Source: Lentisphaeria bacterium (GTDB taxonomy: Bacteria; Verrucomicrobiota; Lentisphaeria; Oligosphaerales; Oligosphaeraceae). Taken from it: a stretch of 10,777 nucleotides of DNA. The stretch's first letter is position 1. Each line of letters starts with the position of its first letter. Shown here piece after piece: positions 6,032 through 10,777 of this stretch. Made by a program: the position numbers and the translations under genes. The notes under the pieces are model-generated. The model was not told where the DNA came from. It made no database searches and saw only the letters and a program-made list of their open reading frames with translations. The stretch lies in contig JAKSPA010000034.1 in the NCBI GenBank assembly GCA_024405235.1, positions 1-10,777 of the forward strand. Direction: 5' to 3'.

Positions 6032-7429
6032 ATGCCTTCAAAAAACACCGCCGATTATTCCGAAGAACCCCTCGTGGCGTACATCGTTTCTCTGGGATGC
6101 GCAAAAAATCTAGTCGATGCAGAAGTCATCTGCGGAACCCTTGCCGCAAACGGAATCTATCTCACCGACGATCCTGAAGACGCTCATGTCATCATAATCA
6201 ACACGTGCGGTTTCATACAATCCGCACGAGACGAGGCAGAAGCCGCAATCAAGGACGCCGTCGCATGGAAGAAGCGCGGCCAGAAAGCAGGACTATTCAG
6301 AAAAATCGTCGTCGGCGGCTGTCTTGCACAGCGCAGCGCCTCCGAATACGCCCTGAAATATCCTCTTGTTGACTGCTGGACAGGCATCGATTCGGCTCCC
6401 GTATTCCACAAGATTCTGGAAAAACTCGTCCAGGCGCCGGAAAATGCCGCTCCTGAAATCACGATTCCAACGGCGGTTCCGCAATGGCTATACGACGAAA
6501 AGACGCCGCGCATCCAAACAACGCCTGAATCATACGCGTACGTCAAGATCGCAGAGGGCTGCAACCACCGCTGCGCATTCTGCGCGATTCCAGGCATCAG
6601 AGGCAATCTCCGCAGCCGCTCCGTCGAATCCATTGTCGCAGAATGCAAGCAGTTCCTCGACAACGGCGTTCGCGAACTGGATCTCATCGCCCAGGACACC
6701 ACGGCATACGGAATCGACAGAAAGCCGCGCACTTCCCTTGCCGACATAATCCGCGAATTGGAAAAACTGCCAGGCGAATTCTGGATTCGCGTCCTCTATA
6801 CGCATCCAGTCCATCTCACGCAGGAATTCATAGATCTTCTGGGGACATCCAAGCATTTGGTGCCATATCTGGACATTCCGCTTCAGCACATCAATTCCGC
6901 AATTCTGAAATCCATGCGACGCGGAATGAATGGCGACGAAACGAAAAAACTCATCTGCTCCATACGCGAAAAATACCCTCAGATGACCATCAGAACAACT
7001 CTCATGACTGGTTATCCGGGAGAAACCGACGAAGCCTTCCAGCAGTTGCTCTCCTTCGTGCAGGACTTCCAATTCGACCGTCTCGGCGCCTTCGCGTTCT
7101 CTCCAGAACCAGGCACGCCTGCATTTGACATAAAGGAAGGACGCGTTCCATGGAAGCTCGCAGAAGCGCGTCGCGACCAGATTCTGGCTGCCCAGAAGAA
7201 GATTTCCCTCAAGCGCAACCAGGACTTCATCGGAAAGACCATAACGGTTCTGGCCGAAGAAAAAATCGATAAAAGACACTGGGTCGGACGTTCTCAAGGC
7301 GATGCTCCTGAAGTTGACCAGACCGTTGCGATCGATCTGCCGCCAAAGGCAAAGATCGCTGAGAACTCCTTCGTGCAAGTTAAAATCACACGCGCCAGCG
7401 AATACGATCTGGGCGGCATTCTTCAGTAG
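6032..7429 (+). CDS. rimO: Ribosomal protein S12 methylthiotransferase RimO
   Basis: RimO is a radical-SAM methylthiotransferase with two iron-sulfur clusters that adds a methylthio group to the beta carbon of the conserved Asp of ribosomal protein S12. All three expected domains are present in 465 residues. The N-terminal MTTase domain carries Cys23 (SLGCAKNLVD), Cys59 (NTCGFI) and Cys97 (GGCLAQR), binding the auxiliary cluster. The radical-SAM domain carries C177-x3-C181-x2-C184 in EGCNHRCAFCAIP. The C-terminal TRAM domain covers about 400-465. The SLGCAKN.VD start and the NTCGFI.SA..E. pattern favour RimO over the tRNA enzyme MiaB. There is no Shine-Dalgarno sequence before the ATG, and the gap from the preceding gene is only 9 bp. 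Length and motifs are complete, so it should be functional. Confidence 0.96.
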   Translation: MPSKNTADYSEEPLVAYIVSLGCAKNLVDAEVICGTLAANGIYLTDDPEDAHVIIINTCGFIQSARDEAEAAIKDAVAWKKRGQKAGLFRKIVVGGCLAQRSASEYALKYPLVDCWTGIDSAPVFHKILEKLVQAPENAAPEITIPTAVPQWLYDEKTPRIQTTPESYAYVKIAEGCNHRCAFCAIPGIRGNLRSRSVESIVAECKQFLDNGVRELDLIAQDTTAYGIDRKPRTSLADIIRELEKLPGEFWIRVLYTHPVHLTQEFIDLLGTSKHLVPYLDIPLQHINSAILKSMRRGMNGDETKKLICSIREKYPQMTIRTTLMTGYPGETDEAFQQLLSFVQDFQFDRLGAFAFSPEPGTPAFDIKEGRVPWKLAEARRDQILAAQKKISLKRNQDFIGKTITVLAEEKIDKRHWVGRSQGDAPEVDQTVAIDLPPKAKIAENSFVQVKITRASEYDLGGILQ

Positions 7430-7441
7430 AATTCAACAGAC

Positions 7442-8398
7442 ATGCCAGCCAATTCAACCATAAAATCCAACTCGACGCAACCATCAAGGCCGAATGGCAA
7501 ACTGCCCAAAATCGCCATTCTGCTGATGGTCGTCGTTCCATGCATTCTTGTAATAGTCCTGCTTTGCCTGTTCTCCAAATTCTGCTACAAGAAACTGTAT
7601 AGCAGAAATCCGTCGTTCAGATTGACGAATCTGAATCTGCAAGTCGAGGATCCATCGCTTCGCGACAATGTCGAAAAGGATCTTGCGAATTGCGGAATCA
7701 CAGGCATTTCCACGCACAAGCAACCGCAACTTTCTCAAGGCAGACGTTCTGCCTACGAGACCGCATCGGACGAAAATGGTTCGAAGCTGCTGATGGAACC
7801 AGGCAGTGAAGATAGTTTCATTCACCTGCCCGAAATCGACTTGAAGAAACTGCGCGAGACGCTTCTTCTCAATCCACGCATTGAAGACGCAAGATTGCAG
7901 CGAATCTATCCGGACACGCTCAACGTGAAAGTCGAACAGAGACTTCCTGTCGCCATTCTGCACTTTCCGCCAAGCAGCCAAAAGCGCGAATTGCTGATAG
8001 ACGCAAACGGCATCGTCCTGCCAAGAGACCTTGCCGCCGCCACTACCAGACTGCCCTACATCACGGGACTCAAGAATCCGGAAGGCTTCGTGGAAGGCAC
8101 GCAATGCGAAAGCAAAGGCGTCAAGGCATTTCTGACCTTCTTGAAAGAGGCTAACATCAGAGAAGAGGGAGGACTGTATCAGATTCTGAACGTCAGGCTG
8201 GAAGAAGCGGAAGACAGAATGTTCCTGACAATGGAGAAGAACAAATTGTTCAAGTCCGGCGCACAGGTCATCCTGCCTCTGGACGATGTTCCTGCAGAGA
8301 TGGACCGTCTGAAAGTAGTCACGGGAATGCGCATAAGTTCCGGCGAAACAATCAGCAAGATCAATGCAACCTACCAGAATATCCCAGTCACGCCTTGA
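7442..8398 (+). CDS. ftsQ: FtsQ-like cell division protein (POTRA plus FtsQ domains)
   Basis: The 318-residue protein has a short cytoplasmic tail, one membrane segment (about 23-45) and a periplasmic region, the topology of FtsQ/DivIB. A POTRA-type domain follows. Its second half is typical: IDLKKLRETLLLNPRIEDA (132-150), then LQRIYPDTLNVKVEQRLPVA (152-171), matching the family's L-x-R-x-x-P-x-T-L-x-V-x-V-x-E-x-x-P-V-A pattern. The beta domain begins with LLIDANGIVLP (184-194) and LPYITGL (204-210). FtsQ bridges early and late divisome proteins through the FtsQLB complex. The oddity is an extra, low-complexity polar stretch of about 40 residues (88-126) in the middle of the POTRA domain, longer than usual. 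The gene is next to rimO and queH rather than within a visible mur/fts cluster. The start ATG is 12 bp after rimO, without a Shine-Dalgarno sequence. Confidence 0.82.
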   Translation: MPANSTIKSNSTQPSRPNGKLPKIAILLMVVVPCILVIVLLCLFSKFCYKKLYSRNPSFRLTNLNLQVEDPSLRDNVEKDLANCGITGISTHKQPQLSQGRRSAYETASDENGSKLLMEPGSEDSFIHLPEIDLKKLRETLLLNPRIEDARLQRIYPDTLNVKVEQRLPVAILHFPPSSQKRELLIDANGIVLPRDLAAATTRLPYITGLKNPEGFVEGTQCESKGVKAFLTFLKEANIREEGGLYQILNVRLEEAEDRMFLTMEKNKLFKSGAQVILPLDDVPAEMDRLKVVTGMRISSGETISKINATYQNIPVTP

Positions 8399-9005
8399 CA
8401 CCGAAGCTGCGGTTCAATCGCAGGAACCGCTGATGCTTCATTGCTGCTGCGGTCCGTGCGCCACCGCGTGTCTGGAGCGCCTTGCCGCCGAAAACCGCCA
8501 TTGCGCGCTTTTCTTCTCGAACTCGAATCTCGATAGCGAAGAGGAATTCGAAAGACGGCTCGATGCCCTCAAGACGGTTGCAGAGCACTTTGGCATCGGC
8601 GAAGTCATCGTCGATCCGTATCGACACGATCTTTGGCTTGAGCATGTATCACAAGTTCCGAATTATCAGACGCTTCCAGAAAGAGGAGCACGATGCGCGA
8701 AATGCTTCCAATGGTCGCTGGGACGGACTGCCGCCCTTGCCGCGAAGCGGGAAATGCCCTTCGCAACCACTCTGACCGTGAGCCCGCACAAGCCCTCGAA
8801 ATTGCTTTTCGAAATCGGACAGTCGCTTGGCAATTTTGCTCCATACGATTTCAAAAAACAAAATGGCTTTCTGCGCAGCACTCTAATTTCCAAAGACTTG
8901 AGAATATACAGACAAAACTACTGCGGTTGCGAATTCTCAAAAGCCAACCGACAGAATACTTCATCACCAACGTTCCAATCTCCACAAAACAGCCCCACGC
9001 AATGA
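8364..9005 (+). CDS. queH: Epoxyqueuosine reductase QueH
   Basis: QueH carries out the last step of queuosine synthesis, reducing epoxyqueuosine to queuosine in tRNA; it is unrelated in fold to QueG. The motifs are distinctive. They are HCCCGPC (26-32), YRHDLW (86-91), ERGARCAKCF (106-115), TTLTVSPHKP (135-144), DFKKQNGFLRS (162-172) and YRQNYCGC (182-189). The adjacent cysteines, RC..CF and CGC supply the metal-cluster and redox cysteines of the family. With ATG 8364 the protein has 213 residues and overlaps ftsQ by 35 bp. ATG 8433 has AGGAA six bases upstream but would leave only two residues before the HCCC motif, within the first beta strand. I keep the longer form but either start is possible. 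The stop overlaps the next start in an ATGA arrangement. Confidence 0.93.
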   Translation: MQPTRISQSRLDTEAAVQSQEPLMLHCCCGPCATACLERLAAENRHCALFFSNSNLDSEEEFERRLDALKTVAEHFGIGEVIVDPYRHDLWLEHVSQVPNYQTLPERGARCAKCFQWSLGRTAALAAKREMPFATTLTVSPHKPSKLLFEIGQSLGNFAPYDFKKQNGFLRSTLISKDLRIYRQNYCGCEFSKANRQNTSSPTFQSPQNSPTQ

Positions 9006-9922
9006 AGTTCTTCAAAACCATTTTCGTTCTTATGCTTGTTGTCGCCATCACTGGTTGCACGACAATTTCAAATTGCAAAACGCAATCGCAAGCATCAAAT
9101 TCACCAAACCCATCAACCAACGACACAATGGAAAAAATACCACTCTGGCCAAACAATCGCGAACGAAAAACCTCCAAAATCAAAACAGCGCAAATTACAT
9201 AACTGCATTAAAGCGATGAAACACGCCCATGCATTCTCGTGATTCCAGGCGGCGGCTATTCCTGCGTCTGCCACGGCTACGAAGGAAGCGACGTGGCTGA
9301 AGAATTCCGCCGTCTCGGCTTCCACGCTTTCGTTCTCGACTATCGCTGCGGCCAGTTCGGACGCTATCCGATTCCGCAGCAGGACGCCGCACGCGCCGTC
9401 AAATTCATACGCGCGCATGCCGCTGAATACCATGTCGATGCCGACCACATCGCCTCTCTGGGCTTCTCCGCAGGCGGCCATCTGGCAGGATGTCTCGGCA
9501 CGCAAATCATAGACGACGTCGATGCATCATACGGAGACGAAGCGGACGCGTTCTCGCCAAGAGTCAACGCCATGGTGCTCTGCTATCCAGTGATTCAGTT
9601 CGACATCAAGGGCGGCCACATCGGCTCCGGCGTGAATCTCCTGGACACGCAGGATAACACGAAATACACGCCCTTCGACCTAAGTAAACGCATTGACGAC
9701 AAGACGCCGCCGACATTCATAATGCACACGCTCCAGGACCAAACCGTCCCCTTCGTCGATTCGGTGCTCATGACGGAGGCCCTTGCGGCAAAAGGCATTC
9801 CAGCCTCGCTCCACATGTATCCATTCGGAATCCACGGCTGCGGTCTCGCAAAAGACACGCTGGATACCATCCAATGGCCAGAAGCCGCAGCTAGATTCTT
9901 GAAACGCGCCTGGGGCATGTAA
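9002..9922 (+). pseudogene. Lipoprotein-anchored alpha/beta hydrolase gene interrupted by two in-frame TAA codons
   Basis: The ATG at 9002 overlaps the queH stop as ATGA. It opens a lipoprotein signal peptide with a lipobox (AITGC, lipidated Cys19), a Ser/Asn/Pro linker, and then MEKIPLWPNN (from 9128). The IPLWPN segment is how many acetyl-xylan-esterase-like (BD-FAE type) hydrolases begin. In the same reading frame the sequence meets TAA at 9200-9202 and again at 9209-9211. It then continues without further stops through DETRPCILVIPGGGYS into the catalytic core to 9922. The spacing between IPLWPN and PGGGY is close to the family norm, so the two parts belong to one gene. Single substitutions restoring Glu, Gln or Lys would mend it, as would a pair of compensating indels. 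It may be a recent pseudogene or a sequencing/assembly error. Stop-codon reassignment is unlikely because TAA ends other genes here. Confidence 0.7.
9239..9922 (+). CDS. Alpha/beta hydrolase (acetyl-xylan-esterase/BD-FAE-like) catalytic core, open part of the split gene
   Basis: This is the intact reading frame after the two stops; the first usable start is GTG at 9239 (227 residues). It holds a full hydrolase core: oxyanion-hole PGGGYS (3-8), nucleophile elbow GFSAGGHLAG (75-84, Ser77), acid Asp167 in LQDQTVPF, and His199 in FGIHGCGL. Such enzymes remove acetyl or feruloyl groups from plant polysaccharides or act on other small esters; the substrate cannot be told here. Starting at this GTG would remove the first beta strand and leave the oxyanion motif at residue three, with no signal peptide and no Shine-Dalgarno sequence. 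So this fragment alone is unlikely to fold properly and is best read as the C-terminal part of the 9002-9922 gene. Confidence 0.8.
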   Translation: MIPGGGYSCVCHGYEGSDVAEEFRRLGFHAFVLDYRCGQFGRYPIPQQDAARAVKFIRAHAAEYHVDADHIASLGFSAGGHLAGCLGTQIIDDVDASYGDEADAFSPRVNAMVLCYPVIQFDIKGGHIGSGVNLLDTQDNTKYTPFDLSKRIDDKTPPTFIMHTLQDQTVPFVDSVLMTEALAAKGIPASLHMYPFGIHGCGLAKDTLDTIQWPEAAARFLKRAWGM

Positions 9923-9959
9923 TCGATCGGCGTACGTAATCCACTTCGATTTTTCAATT

Positions 9960-10777
9960 ATGGCAAGACACCAAGCCGCACAGCATTTCCCTTCTGAATA
10001 CATCGCCGACCTGCAGGCGGCAGCTCAGACCATCCACGCACAGGTGAATGAATTGGCCGCAGGGGCAGAAAGCTTCCCCTTCGCATGGCTGAAACTCGCG
10101 CCTGCCTATCCTGCGTTCTGCGATCAGGCATTCGCATTCAAGAACCAAGTTTTCGCATATCTCGTTGACCGTCTGAATGACAAAGGCGAATCCAACGTTT
10201 CAGAAGAAGCGAAGGCCAGACTTCTTGCGGTCGCTTCGCAGAACAATTTGATACCATGCCGTTTCGTCCTCAAACCAGACCACACGCCTCTGGAGAACGG
10301 ATGGAATCTCGTGCGATTGGACGACGGATGCGCCGTCAATCCGCCTGACGTGTCTGACGACAAACCGGTCGAGCGTTCCGCGTGGGAGCGTATGGAGATC
10401 GCGGTCGCCACAGCCGCCGAATGGCTTATCGATAATCGCGCGGGCACGATTTCCGCCTCATGCGCCATTCCAGGCGCCGATCCGCAGATATGGTTTCACG
10501 GAAACGACGGCGGTGATGCATGGATTCTCGTCAGAGATTCCGATGCGGAACCTTTTGACGAAAAGAGATTCTTTGAAGAGCATCCGACGCTGAAATCATG
10601 CGCTGGCTACAAGTGCGTGGTCAATCTCGGCGCTGAAAAAAGCTATCGCGGCTTTCCCGTGGAGCCTTCAACCGATGGACCGATGAAGATTCACATGGCA
10701 GGCGACGGCTCTCGTGTCGAGGAGGAAGCGCCCCTTGGCAGTAAACCGCTTTGCGCGGAACCACCTTCCGACGAGAA
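9960..10777 (+). CDS. Unknown cytoplasmic protein, C-terminus beyond the window
   Basis: An open frame begins at the ATG at 9960 and stays open to the last base (272 codons plus two bases). It uses the same codon style as its neighbours, so it is a real gene. I do not recognise it. Residues 1-95 look helical. The middle (110-195) is Trp-rich, with a helix AWERMEIAVATAAEWL (141-156) and a beta-type segment QIWFHGNDGGDAWILVR (176-192). The end (235-272) is acidic and loop-like. There is no signal peptide, membrane segment or catalytic motif I can name. It starts 37 bp after the hydrolase without a Shine-Dalgarno sequence or clear promoter, and may be the next gene of the same run. Confidence 0.75.
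   Translation, partial: MARHQAAQHFPSEYIADLQAAAQTIHAQVNELAAGAESFPFAWLKLAPAYPAFCDQAFAFKNQVFAYLVDRLNDKGESNVSEEAKARLLAVASQNNLIPCRFVLKPDHTPLENGWNLVRLDDGCAVNPPDVSDDKPVERSAWERMEIAVATAAEWLIDNRAGTISASCAIPGADPQIWFHGNDGGDAWILVRDSDAEPFDEKRFFEEHPTLKSCAGYKCVVNLGAEKSYRGFPVEPSTDGPMKIHMAGDGSRVEEEAPLGSKPLCAEPPSDE

Noticed and set aside
6530..7378. A 282-codon minus-strand open frame opposite rimO.
   Set aside because: RimO motifs are complete on the plus strand; the antisense product has no recognisable features.
7484..8401. A 305-codon minus-strand open frame opposite the ftsQ-like gene.
   Set aside because: The plus-strand product has proper membrane and POTRA/FtsQ features; the antisense product has a shadow-like composition rich in Gln, Arg, Cys and Phe.
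9180..9220. Programmed frameshifting or stop-codon reassignment to join the two halves of the hydrolase gene.
   Set aside because: No slippery heptamer is in the correct phase, a shift to the -1 frame meets TGA at 9217 so two shifts would be needed, and TAA is a normal terminator for other genes here.
9921..9954. Possible terminator after the hydrolase: AATCGA...TCGATT followed by TTT.
   Set aside because: Six-pair AT-rich stem with a 19-base loop and a very short T-tract; it also begins within the stop codon. Too weak to call.
1..10777. Mobile element, CRISPR, defence or toxin-antitoxin system, tRNA or rRNA.
   Set aside because: No regularly spaced repeats, transposase or integrase motifs, terminal inverted repeats, or recognisable RNA gene segments were seen. 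Codon style is uniform along the window.

Overview
The window looks like ordinary chromosome from a Gram-negative bacterium. The pointers are an FtsQ-like division protein, a lytic transglycosylase and a lipobox-bearing protein. All identified coding frames use the standard code: TAA, TAG and TGA each end at least one gene. Protein-coding density is high, intergenic DNA is AT-rich and T-tract-rich, and almost no start codon has a Shine-Dalgarno (SD) sequence. The protein families and weak SD usage would suit a PVC-type lineage such as Lentisphaeria or Kiritimatiellia, but this is a loose inference without a search. I see no rRNA, tRNA, CRISPR array, insertion sequence or phage gene.

Left part (1-2310), all on the minus strand. 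A secreted protein of unknown function with a Gly/Met-rich tail (1144-2310) is followed by a strong two-tier intrinsic terminator (1069-1118). The terminator lies 20 nt upstream of the start codon of a LOG-family nucleotide phosphoribohydrolase (191-1048). That gene overlaps the start of prmC (1-207, cut by the window edge), the glutamine methyltransferase for release factors.

Middle (2311-2662). A divergent AT-rich control region holds a fair plus-strand promoter, a weaker minus-strand candidate, and several short perfect inverted repeats.

Right part (2663-9922), a tight plus-strand gene run with gaps of 2-64 bp or overlaps. In order: a conserved-looking unknown protein, dut (dUTPase), a membrane-anchored lytic transglycosylase, a HEAT-like plus SirB1/transglutaminase-like protein, an orphan multi-pass membrane protein, rimO (ribosomal protein S12 methylthiotransferase), an ftsQ-like division gene, queH (queuosine synthesis), and a lipoprotein alpha/beta hydrolase. 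The run mixes wall and division functions with translation-apparatus modification (RimO, QueH), and prmC nearby belongs to the same translation theme.

The hydrolase gene is interrupted by two in-frame TAA codons nine bases apart, between its lipoprotein N-terminus and its catalytic core, so it is probably broken or mis-assembled. A further unknown gene starts at 9960 and runs off the window. I found no convincing new defence, mobile or signalling system. The best leads are the split hydrolase, the terminator-before-LOG arrangement, and the unknown members of the wall/division gene run.
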